Assembly (NCBI RefSeq): GCF_019492055.1
Contig: NZ_JAICBX010000007.1
Span: forward strand, 1-64,000
Direction: 5' to 3'
Source: Flavimaribacter sediminis
GTDB lineage: Bacteria; Pseudomonadota; Alphaproteobacteria; Rhizobiales; Rhizobiaceae
Length of the DNA: 64,000 bases
Made by a program: the position numbers and the translations under genes. The notes beneath the pieces were generated by a model. It was not told where the DNA came from. It saw only the letters and a list, made by a program, of their open reading frames with translations, and made no database searches. Positions 34,031 through 44,016 of the stretch are shown one piece after another; position 1 is the stretch's first letter, and the number at the start of each line of letters is the position of its first letter.

Positions 34031-35194
34031 TTATTGCCTGATAAGTTCAAGTGCGTGGCGCGCAATGATGATTTCTTCGTCCGTCTGAATAACGAACAGG
34101 CCGACGCTGGACTGGTCGGTTGAGATGACCGCATCTCCAGAGCGATTGCGCCGGGCGTCGAATTCGACGCCCATCCATTCGAACCCTTCACACACGGACT
34201 TTCGGATTCGCCAGGCGTTTTCGCCGATGCCGCCGCAGAAGATGACGGCGTCCAGCCCGCCCAGCATTGCGGCGAGGGCGCCCAGTTCGATCCGAATGCG
34301 GCCGGTGAAATAATCGATCGCGCGATCGGCTTCCGGCGTCGCAGCGGCCTCCAGGGTCCTGAGATCGTTGGAAAGGCCGGAAAGGCCCTTCAGCCCGCTA
34401 TCGTGATAGAGCATGTCCTCTATCGCATGGGCGCTCATTCCCTTCTCCTGCATGAGGTACAGGACCACGCCCGGATCGAGCTGTCCGCAACGGGTGCCCA
34501 TGGGAAGGCCGTCGAGAGCCGTGAAGCCCATCGTCGATCCGATGCTGCGGCCGTTGTCGATTGCGCACATCGAGGCGCCGTTGCCGAGATGGCAGGCGAC
34601 GACCCTTCCCGATGCATGCGCCGGAGAAATTTCACGCAGGCGGCCGCTCACATATTCATATGACAGTCCGTGGAAGCCGTAACGACGCACCCCTTCCTCG
34701 TAGTAGCGATAGGGCAGCGCGAAGGCGTCGTTGATCCAGGGTTGATCGCGATGAAACGCTGTGTCGAAGCAGCCGACCTGAACGGCGTCGGGAAAGGCTT
34801 CCGCCGCCGCATCGACGCCGGCGAGGTTGTTTGGCTGATGCAATGGCGCGAGCGGGATCAGCGCGCGCAATTTCACCATGGTTTCCTTGTCGAGCACGAC
34901 CGGCTGGCTGAATTGCGTCCCGCCATGAACGATCCGATGTCCCACAGAGGCAATACTGATATCTGGAAACTCGGTGCGCAAAAGATCAAGGATCGCCGAA
35001 AGCGCGGCGCCATGGTCGCTCACGTTTGCATCCTCAAGATGACGGTCGATGACAGTTTCCGCGCTGCGTTTTGCCGAAATGCGCGGCGCCGTTCCAATGC
35101 CGTCGATCTGGCCGCGAAGGACTTCCCGCACGTCGCTGTCGAAAATCGCGAATTTGATTGAGGATGAACCGCAATTCAGCGTTAGAAGATGCAA
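34031..35194 (-). CDS. ackA: Acetate kinase
   Basis: 387-aa ASKHA-fold kinase interconverting acetate/ATP and acetyl phosphate/ADP. It starts with LTLNCGSSSIKFAIF. Other family landmarks are GHRIVHGG, the CFDTAFH motif, YRRYGFHGLSYEY-like RRYGFHGLSYEY, HLGNGASMCAI and GGIGENAWRIR. The usual partner, phosphotransacetylase or phosphoketolase, is not next to it in this window. It is transcribed alone between the DUF3302 gene and the LysR gene. Confidence 0.95.
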   Translation of the reverse strand: MHLLTLNCGSSSIKFAIFDSDVREVLRGQIDGIGTAPRISAKRSAETVIDRHLEDANVSDHGAALSAILDLLRTEFPDISIASVGHRIVHGGTQFSQPVVLDKETMVKLRALIPLAPLHQPNNLAGVDAAAEAFPDAVQVGCFDTAFHRDQPWINDAFALPYRYYEEGVRRYGFHGLSYEYVSGRLREISPAHASGRVVACHLGNGASMCAIDNGRSIGSTMGFTALDGLPMGTRCGQLDPGVVLYLMQEKGMSAHAIEDMLYHDSGLKGLSGLSNDLRTLEAAATPEADRAIDYFTGRIRIELGALAAMLGGLDAVIFCGGIGENAWRIRKSVCEGFEWMGVEFDARRNRSGDAVISTDQSSVGLFVIQTDEEIIIARHALELIRQ

Positions 35195-35271
35195 GGCAGG
35201 CTCCCATGGAAATTGCAGATTGCAGAAAGGATCGTGGAGAAACGGACGGGTTGTTAATGTCTGGCCACACC

Positions 35272-36159
35272 CTATTCGTCAAGCGGCAGGGCGCGTAGGG
35301 CCTCATATAGATAATCCATGGTCCTGCGAATGCGTTGGCTGGTGCGCAGTTCGCTGTGCGAGGCAAGCCACAACGGCAGCGAAGGTATATGGATTTCCGG
35401 CAGAATGCGGATCAGTTCAGGGCAATTTTTTGCAATACACTGCGCGATGAAGCCAATTCCGGCGCCGCTTTTCACAAGTTCGATATAGGCGATCTGGTGA
35501 TCAGTGCGAACAGTGAAGTCGTTTCGCTGAGCCTTGAACCCCAGGCGCGTCATGCTGTCGATGATTAAATCGGAGCGATCCATGCCTATTACCCGGTGCG
35601 CAAGCAGCGCATCGGAAGATTCCGGGACGCCGTCAAGGCGGGCAAGCTCCCGGTGCATGTAGACGCCCATGCTCATGTCGTTCACTTTGCGTGCAATCAC
35701 GTCGTTCTGGTCAGGCCTCACCATGCGTATGGCGATGTCGGCGTCGCGACGAAGCAGGTTTTCGACCGTGTTGCTCGGCGCGAGTTCGATTTCAATGTCC
35801 GGTTCTTCCTGGGCGAAACCGGCGATGATCGGAGGCAGAATGAAAGTGGCGACCACTTCGCTGGCGGTAATACGTACAGTTCCACCGACATTTTCCACTT
35901 TCCCGGCGGCTCGTAGCGCAAAGTGATCGGCGCCGCGGCGCATGTCCCTTGCATCGTTGATCAGGGACAATCCGGCCTCTGTCGGCGTCATGCCATGCCG
36001 GCCGCGCGAAAAAAGCGTCAGGCCGACCTCAGCCTCAAGCGCATCGATATGCCGGCCAATTGTTGGCTGGCTGACGCCAAGCCTCTCCGCTGCCTGCGCG
36101 AGCGTGCCGTTCTCGGCGACCGCAAGAAAACTACGTATGAGATCCCAATCCAACATCAA
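35272..36159 (-). CDS. LysR-family transcription regulator
   Basis: 295-aa regulator. The N-terminal winged helix (about 1-62) reads LIRSFLAVAENGTLAQAAERLGVSQPTIGRHIDALE, and a LysR substrate-binding domain follows (about 90-290). It diverges from an NAD-dependent epimerase-like gene across a roughly 100-bp AT-rich gap. In LysR biology this layout usually means control of the divergent gene; that link is inference. Confidence 0.9.
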   Translation of the reverse strand: MMLDWDLIRSFLAVAENGTLAQAAERLGVSQPTIGRHIDALEAEVGLTLFSRGRHGMTPTEAGLSLINDARDMRRGADHFALRAAGKVENVGGTVRITASEVVATFILPPIIAGFAQEEPDIEIELAPSNTVENLLRRDADIAIRMVRPDQNDVIARKVNDMSMGVYMHRELARLDGVPESSDALLAHRVIGMDRSDLIIDSMTRLGFKAQRNDFTVRTDHQIAYIELVKSGAGIGFIAQCIAKNCPELIRILPEIHIPSLPLWLASHSELRTSQRIRRTMDYLYEALRALPLDE

Positions 36160-36259
36160 TACAATAATGAATGGCTATACTTCGTTTATGTCAATTTAAA
36201 AGACGAAAATGAAATAATATTTATTGCTTGTTCGCAATCTCATCCGAAAGGAAAACCCG

Positions 36260-37234
36260 ATGACAACAGTCGCGATCCTCGGCGCCAATGGGCGTCTTTC
36301 GAACATGACCGCCCGCGCTTTCCAGAACGCCGGTTATCGTGTCCTTGCAGTGACGCGCAATGGCAGGGCGAAGGGACTTCCGGCGGATGTCGAACATCGC
36401 GCCGCCGATGCGCTTGACCGTCAGGCGCTGATCCGCGCAACCGCAGGCGCAGACATCATCTTCAATGGTCTCAATCCGCTCTATCCCGATTGGCGTCGAA
36501 AAGTCATTCCGATGGGGGAAAACGTCATGGCGGCCGCCCGCGCCCATGGTTCGCAGCACATCTTTGCCGGAAATGTCTACAATTATGGTCGCTCCATACC
36601 GGCGACGGTGGTCGACGATACGCCATTTGAGGACTCGACGCGCAAGGGCGCCATCCGCAACAGGCTGGAGGAACTGTTCGCACGCGAGGCGGCTTCCTCG
36701 AATGTTCGGACGATTGTGTTGAGAGCCGGCGACTTCTATGGCGGCGGCGTGCCTGGCTCCTGGTTCGACCTGATGCTCGCAGCACGGTTGAGCAAGGGCA
36801 AATTCACCTATCCCGGTTCAATGGATCTGGTTCACAGTTGGGCCTATCTGCCCGATCTCGCCCGGGCTTTCGTTGCTTTGGCCGATCGCCGGGACGAGAC
36901 GTCGCCATACGAAGCATTTCTTTTCCACGGACACGCAATAACCGGCCATGACATGAAGGCGCATATCGAAGCTGCCATCGGCGACGAACTGGCCGTGGCG
37001 ACCGTGCCCTGGCCGCTATTGCGACTCGGCGGCCTCGTCTCGCCGATGTTGAGAGAAGTGGTCGAGATGAAATATCTCTGGGACAGGCCGCACACGCTTG
37101 ACGGCGGCAAGCTGGAGATGCTGATCGGCGCCGAGCCGCATACCAGGCCGCAGGCGGCGGTCGCCGCCGCGTTGCGCGATCTCGGACTTCTGCGGACAGG
37201 CGGAGGAAGCTATCCGGTGGCCGAAGCAGCGTGA
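36260..37234 (+). CDS. NAD(P)-dependent epimerase/dehydratase-like protein
   Basis: 324-aa atypical/extended SDR protein. It has an N-terminal Rossmann motif (VAILGANGRLSNMTARAFQNAG), NVYNYGRSIP where the family's active-site Tyr region lies, and RAGDFYGGGVPGSWFD. The ATG at 36260 has AAAGGA upstream. Substrate unknown; probably controlled by the divergent LysR regulator. Confidence 0.82.
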   Translation: MTTVAILGANGRLSNMTARAFQNAGYRVLAVTRNGRAKGLPADVEHRAADALDRQALIRATAGADIIFNGLNPLYPDWRRKVIPMGENVMAAARAHGSQHIFAGNVYNYGRSIPATVVDDTPFEDSTRKGAIRNRLEELFAREAASSNVRTIVLRAGDFYGGGVPGSWFDLMLAARLSKGKFTYPGSMDLVHSWAYLPDLARAFVALADRRDETSPYEAFLFHGHAITGHDMKAHIEAAIGDELAVATVPWPLLRLGGLVSPMLREVVEMKYLWDRPHTLDGGKLEMLIGAEPHTRPQAAVAAALRDLGLLRTGGGSYPVAEAA

Positions 37235-37344
37235 CGGTCGAAAGCATTCTGGTCCGGCGGCGGTAGATTCTGCCGCCGGATTGTTGACATCCCGCTCCGA
37301 ATGGCCCACCTCACCGGTAGAAATCGGGTTTTCGGACAGAAACG

Positions 37345-38595
37345 ATGGATTCCTATTACGCACAGGTTTTCGAACGCCGCCAGTCGACGCGCGTTGACGT
37401 CGGCGGCGTGGTGGTTGGCGGACCGAACCCTATCGTCGTCCAGTCAATGACCAATACGGATACGGCGGACGTGGATTCAACGGTCGCGCAGGTCGCCGCT
37501 CTCCACAAGGCAGGTTCGGAAATTGTGCGCATCACGGTCGATCGTGATGAAAGCGCCGCCGCGGTGCCGCGCATACGCGACCGTCTGATGCGGCTCGGCG
37601 TCGACGTGCCGCTCGTTGGCGACTTTCATTACATTGGACATAAATTGCTCGCCGACCATCCGGCCTGCGCGGAAGCGCTGGCGAAATACCGCATTAATCC
37701 GGGAAATGTCGGCTTCAAGGACAAGAAGGACAAGCAATTCGCCGCGATCATCGAAATGGCGATGCGTCACGAAAAACCTGTGCGGATCGGTGTTAACTGG
37801 GGCTCGCTCGACCAGGCGCTGCTTACGCGGCTGATGGATGAAAACCAGGAGCGAGGCGGCCCGATGAGCGCGCAGGAGGTCATGCGCGAGGCGGTTGTCC
37901 AGTCGGCCCTGCTTTCAGCTGAACTCGCCGAGGAACTGGGGCTCGGGCGCGACCGGATTATCCTGTCCGCCAAGGTCAGCCAGGTTCAGGACCTGATCGC
38001 CGTCTACACAGAACTGGCGAAGCGTTCGAACCACGCCCTGCATCTGGGTCTGACAGAGGCCGGCATGGGCACGAAGGGGATCGTCGCTTCGTCAGCGGCG
38101 CTCGCCATACTGATGCAGCAGGGCATTGGCGACACGATCCGCATTTCCCTGACCCCGGAACCCGGAGGCGACCGCACCCGCGAGGTGCAAGTGGCCCAGG
38201 AGCTTCTGCAGGTCATGGGTTTTCGACAGTTTGTTCCCATCGTCGCGGCATGCCCGGGCTGTGGCCGGACAACCTCGACGGTGTTTCAGGAACTGGCGCA
38301 GAAAATACAGGACGATATTCGCCGCAACATGCCGGTCTGGCGGGAGAAATATCCGGGAGTCGAGGCGCTGAACGTCGCGGTGATGGGCTGCATCGTCAAC
38401 GGGCCAGGTGAATCGAAACACGCCGATATCGGCATTTCTCTTCCCGGCACCGGAGAAACGCCTGCTGCGCCGGTCTTTGTTGATGGAGAAAAGGTCAAGA
38501 CGTTGCGCGGAGCAAACATTGCGGCGGAGTTTGAGGCAATGGTGGGCGACTATATCGAAAACCGTTTCGGACAAGAGGTGGAAGCCGCCGAGTAG
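37345..38595 (+). CDS. ispG: 4-hydroxy-3-methylbut-2-enyl diphosphate synthase (IspG)
   Basis: 416-aa iron-sulfur enzyme of the non-mevalonate isoprenoid pathway. It has an N-terminal TIM barrel ([22 protein letters not shown]) and a C-terminal cluster domain with [10 protein letters not shown] and [19 protein letters not shown] carrying the cysteine ligands. Typical length. Convergent with the prenyl synthase gene eight bases away. Confidence 0.96.
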   Translation: MDSYYAQVFERRQSTRVDVGGVVVGGPNPIVVQSMTNTDTADVDSTVAQVAALHKAGSEIVRITVDRDESAAAVPRIRDRLMRLGVDVPLVGDFHYIGHKLLADHPACAEALAKYRINPGNVGFKDKKDKQFAAIIEMAMRHEKPVRIGVNWGSLDQALLTRLMDENQERGGPMSAQEVMREAVVQSALLSAELAEELGLGRDRIILSAKVSQVQDLIAVYTELAKRSNHALHLGLTEAGMGTKGIVASSAALAILMQQGIGDTIRISLTPEPGGDRTREVQVAQELLQVMGFRQFVPIVAACPGCGRTTSTVFQELAQKIQDDIRRNMPVWREKYPGVEALNVAVMGCIVNGPGESKHADIGISLPGTGETPAAPVFVDGEKVKTLRGANIAAEFEAMVGDYIENRFGQEVEAAE

Positions 38596-38602
38596 AGCGG
38601 TT

Positions 38603-39517
38603 TCAGCTTTCGCGGCGAGCGATGAAAATGGCTGTCTGTCGCAGGACGTCGGCGCGATCGCCAAAGGACTCAAGCAGGGCGCAAGCCTCCCCCACCAATC
38701 CGTCTAGCCGGTTGCGGGCCCAATCCACGCCATTCAAGCCGACCAGCGTGCCCTTGCCGCGCGCGGCGTCCTTGCCGGTCGCTTTGCCCATCTGGCTTGC
38801 GTCCGAGGTGACGTCCAGCAGGTCGTCGGCAAGCTGGAAAGCAAGGCCAATGATCTCGCCGAAGCGCTTCAGTCGGTCGCGTTCCTTTTCCGCTGCGTTG
38901 CCGACGATAGCGCCGGCCTCGCAGGCGTAACGCAACAGCGCGCCAGTCTTCATCGATTGAAGCCGGATGATTGAGGCTTCATCCGGCGCTGAACTTTCGG
39001 CGTCGAGGTCAAGTATCTGCCCTCCCGCCATGCCGCCGATCCCCGCCGCCTGCGCAAGCCCAAGCACCAACGCCGCCTTGCGACCATCGTCCAGCCCGGA
39101 CTGCGGACGGGCAAGAACATCGAAAGCCAGGGTCAGCAGTGAATCGCCGGCGAGAATTGCTGTCGCCTCGTCAAAGGCGATGTGCACGGTCGGCTTCCCG
39201 CGTCTCAAATCGTCGTCATCCATCGCCGGCAGATCATCATGGATCAGCGAATAGCAATGGATGAGCTCGAGCGCCGCACCCGTCGCCAGAGCCGCCTTCA
39301 TATCGGCGTCGAAGATGCGCGCCGCCTCGATGACCAGGAACGGCCGGATGCGTTTGCCGCCGTTCAGAACTCCGTGGCGCATCGCCGCAAGCAGTTTCGG
39401 CGGACGAGTGATCTCCTCCCCGCTGCAATTTGGCGAGAGCAGCCGGTCGAGCACAGCTTCGATCTCGGCGGCCCGCCGGGTCAAAAGCCCGCTGAAACTT
39501 TTCGACGCGTCGTTCAT
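38603..39517 (-). CDS. ispA: Short-chain polyprenyl diphosphate synthase (IspA-like)
   Basis: About 304-aa trans-prenyltransferase, probably farnesyl (possibly geranylgeranyl) diphosphate synthase. The first Asp-rich motif is in HDDLPAMDDDDLRRG, the second in FQLADDLLDVTSD. The ATG at 39517 gives the usual N-terminus MNDASKSFSGLL; a longer frame to 39565 is possible but unsupported. Product chain length cannot be fixed by eye. Functionally linked with the convergent ispG. Confidence 0.88.
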   Translation of the reverse strand: MNDASKSFSGLLTRRAAEIEAVLDRLLSPNCSGEEITRPPKLLAAMRHGVLNGGKRIRPFLVIEAARIFDADMKAALATGAALELIHCYSLIHDDLPAMDDDDLRRGKPTVHIAFDEATAILAGDSLLTLAFDVLARPQSGLDDGRKAALVLGLAQAAGIGGMAGGQILDLDAESSAPDEASIIRLQSMKTGALLRYACEAGAIVGNAAEKERDRLKRFGEIIGLAFQLADDLLDVTSDASQMGKATGKDAARGKGTLVGLNGVDWARNRLDGLVGEACALLESFGDRADVLRQTAIFIARRES

Positions 39518-39658
39518 GGCCGGCTTATTGACATGGCCGGTGACCGTCGGCAAGCCACAGGACACTCGTATTGACGTGCGGACTGTTATCGCGTCGCAGG
39601 ATGTGCTTTAGAAAGTTCGGCGCATGCGGTGTTCAGGAAAAGGGCGGCAAAGGCGAAG

Positions 39659-40366
39659 ATGGCGACCAGCAAACCCAGATCCTGGATCCGGAAAGCGGTT
39701 CGGTGGATATTTGCTGTCGTCGTCGCCTGGATTGTTCTGGTCGCCGCTCTCGTAGCGCTCTATCGAGCACCCGGCGTTCACCCGGTTTCCACCCTGATGC
39801 TGCGCGATATTGTTTTACTACGTGGCTATGACCGCCAATGGGTGAATTTCGAGGATATCTCGCCGGCACTCGTCCAGTCCGTGATGATGTCGGAGGACGG
39901 CCAGTTTTGCGCCCATGGCGGCGTGGACTGGGACGCTCTCGATAGCGTCATCGACGACGCCCTCGAAGGCGAACGGACCCGGGGCGCCAGCACGATCGCC
40001 ATGCAGACAGTGAAGAACCTCTATCTGTGGTCCAGCCGATCCTATATCCGCAAGCTGCTAGAAGTTCCGCTCGCCATGGTGGTCGATGCGGTCTGGTCAA
40101 AACGCAGGACCATGGAAATCTACCTCAATATCGCCCAGTGGGGGCCTGACCTTTACGGGATCGGCGCAGCCTCAGAACGGTATTTCGGCGTATCGGCCAC
40201 GAAATTGTCGCGGCGGCAGGCGGCCTATCTTGCGGTTGCGCTCCCTAATCCAATCGAACGAAATCCGGCTAAGCCGTCGAGCGGCATGAGTCGCCTTGCA
40301 GGCATTGTGGAGAAACGGGCCGCGCAATCGGGCGAATATATCAAATGTCTTGATGAGGCCGGTTAA
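39659..40366 (+). CDS. mtgA: Monofunctional peptidoglycan glycosyltransferase
   Basis: 235-aa membrane-anchored glycosyltransferase-51 that polymerises lipid II. One helix (about 17-38) is followed by the catalytic motif [15 protein letters not shown] with the Glu, then [34 protein letters not shown] and the [17 protein letters not shown] block. The ATG at 39659 matches the usual short N-terminus; a GTG at 39629 is an alternative. Confidence 0.92.
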   Translation: MATSKPRSWIRKAVRWIFAVVVAWIVLVAALVALYRAPGVHPVSTLMLRDIVLLRGYDRQWVNFEDISPALVQSVMMSEDGQFCAHGGVDWDALDSVIDDALEGERTRGASTIAMQTVKNLYLWSSRSYIRKLLEVPLAMVVDAVWSKRRTMEIYLNIAQWGPDLYGIGAASERYFGVSATKLSRRQAAYLAVALPNPIERNPAKPSSGMSRLAGIVEKRAAQSGEYIKCLDEAG

Positions 40367-40440
40367 TATTAGTGGCTGGTCGGCGCATAGGCCTCGCGAT
40401 AGAAGAAGCATTCAAGGGCTCTTCGAATACAGGACCGACG

Positions 40441-41166
40441 ATGCAGACAGACACAGCGATCGAAGCGCTGCGCGCCTATGGCGCCTCAGGCAAGTCAGGT
40501 CCGCCCCGGCATTTCGGAACCCGTTTCGACAGCAAGGGCAATTTCCTGAATGAACCAGGCAACACCGTTGTCAGCCATGTGACAAACGGTTCTGCGACGC
40601 AAGCAGCTCTCGTCGATGTCCGTGCGCGGATGATGGGCCTTCCCTTTGCGCATCACTTCTCGTTCACTCCGGTTTCAAGCCTTCACATGACCCTTGCCCA
40701 GGGCGTCATCGAATTCCGGCGCAAGGACAATTTTTGGCCGGAAGGGGTCGATCATGACGCCGATATTGGAGGCATCACGGACCTCTATTGCGATCGCCTG
40801 AAGACATTTCCGGATTTCGGCGCATTCCGCACACGGGCGGTGGCGGTGACGCCGCTTGGCGTCACTCTCGCCGGAGCGACCGGGGAGGACGAGTCAACGC
40901 TTCGTCGCTGGCGCGACGAACTCTGCAGACCGCTCGGCTTCCGGCATCCGGACCATGACGACTACGTGTTCCACATTACACTCGCCTATCTCATAGACTG
41001 GCTGCCCGACGAGGCGCTGCCTGTCTATGCCGGGGCAGTGGCCGACTGCACGGCGTTGTTGCAGGCAAGAGCGCCGACGCTGGAACTCGATGATCCATAT
41101 TTTTGCAGCTTCGAGGACATGAACCACTTCGAGCCGCTGCTCAATCTCAGGCGCGCAGACAGGTAG
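40441..41166 (+). CDS. DUF1868 / 2H phosphoesterase-like protein
   Basis: 241-aa protein with the two H-x-T motifs of the 2H phosphoesterase (2'-5' RNA ligase-like) fold: SSLHMTLAQG and YVFHITLAYL. The spacing and flanks fit the DUF1868 branch. RNA or cyclic-phosphate substrates are possible, but none is established here. The ATG has AGGA seven bases before it. Lies between mtgA and a GST gene on the same strand. Confidence 0.78.
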   Translation: MQTDTAIEALRAYGASGKSGPPRHFGTRFDSKGNFLNEPGNTVVSHVTNGSATQAALVDVRARMMGLPFAHHFSFTPVSSLHMTLAQGVIEFRRKDNFWPEGVDHDADIGGITDLYCDRLKTFPDFGAFRTRAVAVTPLGVTLAGATGEDESTLRRWRDELCRPLGFRHPDHDDYVFHITLAYLIDWLPDEALPVYAGAVADCTALLQARAPTLELDDPYFCSFEDMNHFEPLLNLRRADR

Positions 41167-41173
41167 ACAGGCA

Positions 41174-41821
41174 ATGGTCGATCTTACTCTCTACATCGGT
41201 AACAAGAACTATTCGTCCTGGTCCTTCCGACCGTGGATCGCAATGCGTCACTTCGATATCCCGTTTGATGAAGAACTTGTTCCGTTCGACTTTGCAGCGG
41301 GCAACCCGGCTTTCGCAGCCTTTTCGCCGACCAACCGGGTGCCGGTGCTCAAGCATGGCGATCTGACTGTCTGGGAGAGTCTCGCTATTCTGGAGTATCT
41401 CGCCGATCTCTACCCGGAAAAGCAGATCTGGCCAGCCCGGTCCGACTTGCGCGCGCAGGCGCGCTCCGTCAGCGCTGAAATGCTCGGCGGATTTTCCGCC
41501 CTGCGGTCCGAATGTCCGATGAACATGCGTCGCGAGCCCTCCGTTCTCGATATATCAGAGGCCGCCAAGCGCGACGTGGGGCGTATCGAGCGGATTTGGC
41601 GCGAGTGTATTGAAACCCATGGCGGACCCTATCTTTTCGGCGATTTCTCGATAGCGGACGCCATGTATGCGCCGGTGGTCAACCGCTTGGCAATCTATAT
41701 GCTCGCGAGCGATCCGGTGGCCTGCGAATACATGAAAACAATAAAGGCGCTCCCGGCCTGGCGGGAATGGGAACTGGCCGGCAGGCAAGAGCACTGGATC
41801 ATTGAAGAGGACGAGGTCTGA
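41174..41821 (+). CDS. Glutathione S-transferase family protein
   Basis: 215-aa protein with a thioredoxin-like N-terminal domain (LYIGNKNYSSWSFRPWIAMRH, then NRVPVLKHGD and WESLAILEYLADLYPE) and an all-helical C-terminal domain with LFGDFSIADAMYAPVVNRL. Ser/Asn-rich residues near position 12 take the place of the classical catalytic Tyr. It begins 7 bp after the 2H-phosphoesterase gene, probably in the same transcript. Substrate unknown. Confidence 0.9.
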   Translation: MVDLTLYIGNKNYSSWSFRPWIAMRHFDIPFDEELVPFDFAAGNPAFAAFSPTNRVPVLKHGDLTVWESLAILEYLADLYPEKQIWPARSDLRAQARSVSAEMLGGFSALRSECPMNMRREPSVLDISEAAKRDVGRIERIWRECIETHGGPYLFGDFSIADAMYAPVVNRLAIYMLASDPVACEYMKTIKALPAWREWELAGRQEHWIIEEDEV

Positions 41822-41985
41822 GACCATTCGAAGAGATTCGTCAGGGCGCTTAAAAAAATGTGCGGTAATGCTGGTCAAACGATGAAATCCGCTGTATAAG
41901 CCCGCCCAATTTCCGAGATTGACATGCGCTCGATCCGGCCGCGTCGGCTGGAACCGGCGCTTTGATCCATGAGTGGAGTAGTAAT

Positions 41986-42171
41986 ATGGCTGTACCAAAG
42001 AGAAAAGTGACCCGCTCGAAGCGTGGCAATCGCCGCTCGACCGACGCTCTGGAAGCTCCGACTTATGTCGAGGACCAGACCTCAGGTGAATTGCGCCGTC
42101 CGCATCATATCGATCTGAAGACCGGCATGTATCGCGGTCGTCAGGTTCTGAAGGTCAAGGAAGACGCCTGA
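41986..42171 (+). CDS. rpmF: 50S ribosomal protein L32
   Basis: 61-aa ribosomal protein with the standard start [20 protein letters not shown]. The ATG at 41986 has GGAG about seven bases upstream; the eight residues before it in frame are not part of the protein. It is the alphaproteobacterial form without a zinc CxxC ribbon. Followed by an excellent intrinsic terminator. Confidence 0.97.
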   Translation: MAVPKRKVTRSKRGNRRSTDALEAPTYVEDQTSGELRRPHHIDLKTGMYRGRQVLKVKEDA

Positions 42172-42197
42172 CGCGGGCGTTAATCGTTGTTGAAAAT

Positions 42198-42221
42198 GGC
42201 CGGCCGCGCGCCGGCCTTTTT
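42198..42221 (+). terminator. Intrinsic terminator of rpmF
   Basis: GGCCGGC-CGCGC-GCCGGCC followed directly by TTTTT: a perfect 7-bp GC stem with a 5-base loop and a T tract, 26 bp after the rpmF stop. Confidence 0.92.
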
Positions 42222-42341
42222 GTTGTTGGTCAAACCGGTTGGAACGTCTGGCCGCAATTCTGACACGGAATTTATCCTTCATATTCGGAACAAATACTAC
42301 TTACATGAGTAGTATTCGGGTGTCATGAAGCAGGTTCCCAG

Positions 42342-42749
42342 ATGATTGCAACTATTCCACTGATGATCATTCCGCTGATCGCCTACAACGCCATCCTGTT
42401 CGCGCCCGTGCTTGGACAGGATTTCGGGGCGCTCACGTCGACGATGTTCAGCCTGGAAATGCTGTCCGGCGCTGTCTGGACCATGGACCTCTCGGCGATG
42501 CTGATCGCCGCAGCGCTTGTCCTGTTATTTGTAGAAATATTGAAGGCGACCCGGACCGGCTCCTGGTCGCTTGTCGATCACCTGCTGTCGACGCTCGTTT
42601 TCATCGCGTTTCTTGTCGAATTCCTCACCGTCAGACAGGCTGCGACCGGAACCTTCTTTCTACTCACCGCAATCGCGCTGATTGACCTGGTGGCCGGGTT
42701 CTCGGTCGCGATCCGGTCCGCCGGCCGCGATGTCGCAATCGGCTTGTGA
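42342..42749 (+). CDS. Small four-helix membrane protein, unknown function
   Basis: 135-aa protein with about four hydrophobic segments (5-25, 43-66, 80-98 and 103-125) and few charged residues. It begins MIATIPLMIIPLIAYN. I do not recognise a family. It has its own upstream gap after the rpmF terminator and converges on the M20 hydrolase gene. Confidence 0.65.
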   Translation: MIATIPLMIIPLIAYNAILFAPVLGQDFGALTSTMFSLEMLSGAVWTMDLSAMLIAAALVLLFVEILKATRTGSWSLVDHLLSTLVFIAFLVEFLTVRQAATGTFFLLTAIALIDLVAGFSVAIRSAGRDVAIGL

Positions 42750-42754
42750 ACAGT

Positions 42755-43918
42755 TCAGTTCGCCAGCGCCGTTTCTGCGAGCCGAACCCAGTATGATACG
42801 CCGTAGCTGATCGCCTCGTCGTTGAAATCATATTCCGGGTGATGCAGATTCGCCGAGTCGCCATTGCCAACGAAGATGAAGGCGCCCGGACGCGCCTCCA
42901 GCATGAAGGAAAAATCTTCTCCGCCCATCGTCGGTTCGGTCTCCGTATCCACCCGGTTCGGTCCTGTGATCTGCTCGGCGACGGCGATCGAAAAATCGGT
43001 CTGTTCGTCATGATTGTAGGTCACGGGATAGCCGCGGTGGAAGTGTATCGACGCCGAGGCGTCGTGTGACGCGGCGATCCCGGTCGCGATTTGCTTGAGG
43101 CGATCCTCGGCCATCTTGCGGACATCGGCGGACAGGGTCCGGATGGTGCCGCCAAGTTCTACTTCGGTGGGGATTACGTTATGTGTCGTGCCGCCCTGGA
43201 ATTTCGTCACCGAAACGACGACGGAGTCGATTGGGTTCGTGTTTCTCGAGGCGATCAGCTGCAGGCTTGAGACGATCTGTGCCCCGATTGCGATTGGATC
43301 AACCCCCTGATGCGGCATTGCGGCGTGGCCGCCGCGCCCCTTGAGCTTGATTGTAAATTCGTCGGTCGCAGCCATGATGGGGCCCTTGCAGATCGCAAAT
43401 TCACCAACCGCAAGCCCCGGCAAATTGTGCATGCCGTAAACTTCGGCGATGCCAAAGCGCTCCATCATGCCGTCATTGACCATTTCGCGACCGCCAGCGC
43501 CGCCTTCTTCCGCCGGTTGGAAAATTACAGCAACGGAACCGCTAAAATTGCGGGTTTCAGCGAGATATTTGGCGGCGCCCAGCAGCATGGCCGTGTGGCC
43601 GTCATGGCCGCAGGCGTGCATCTTGCCATCGGTTTCTGAGCTCCAGGGTTTACCCGTGGCTTCAGTGATCGGCAGCGCGTCCATATCAGCGCGCAGGCCG
43701 ATAACCCGGTCTCCCTCGCCGGATCCCTTGATAATCCCGACCACGCCGGTGCGCCCGATTCCGGTGATGACCTCGTCGCATCCGAACGCCTTCAACTTCT
43801 CCGTGACGAAACCCGCAGTCTTGTGGACATCATAAAGCAGTTCAGGTTGCGTATGGAGGTGGCGGCGCCACTGAGAGATTTCTTCCTGCATTTCTGCGGC
43901 GCGATTCAATATCGGCAT
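42755..43918 (-). CDS. M20 family amidohydrolase (hippurate/N-acyl amino acid hydrolase type)
   Basis: 387-aa metal-dependent amidohydrolase. Landmarks are GLRADMDALPI, the metal motif MHACGHDGHTAML, PAEEGGAGG with the catalytic Glu, GRGGHAAMPHQGVDPI in the lid domain, and the final His in NLHHPEYDFND. The ATG at 43918 follows gaggtt; a frame to 43999 would add an unlikely leader. Acyl amino acid substrate unknown. Confidence 0.92.
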   Translation of the reverse strand: MPILNRAAEMQEEISQWRRHLHTQPELLYDVHKTAGFVTEKLKAFGCDEVITGIGRTGVVGIIKGSGEGDRVIGLRADMDALPITEATGKPWSSETDGKMHACGHDGHTAMLLGAAKYLAETRNFSGSVAVIFQPAEEGGAGGREMVNDGMMERFGIAEVYGMHNLPGLAVGEFAICKGPIMAATDEFTIKLKGRGGHAAMPHQGVDPIAIGAQIVSSLQLIASRNTNPIDSVVVSVTKFQGGTTHNVIPTEVELGGTIRTLSADVRKMAEDRLKQIATGIAASHDASASIHFHRGYPVTYNHDEQTDFSIAVAEQITGPNRVDTETEPTMGGEDFSFMLEARPGAFIFVGNGDSANLHHPEYDFNDEAISYGVSYWVRLAETALAN

Positions 43919-44016
43919 TAATAATAACCTCGTTTTGTAGGTATTGGTTATTTTGCTATATGGCATATATGCCAGCTTGTCGGTACACACAATTCGCATT
44001 CTGCGAGAGGTTCGAT

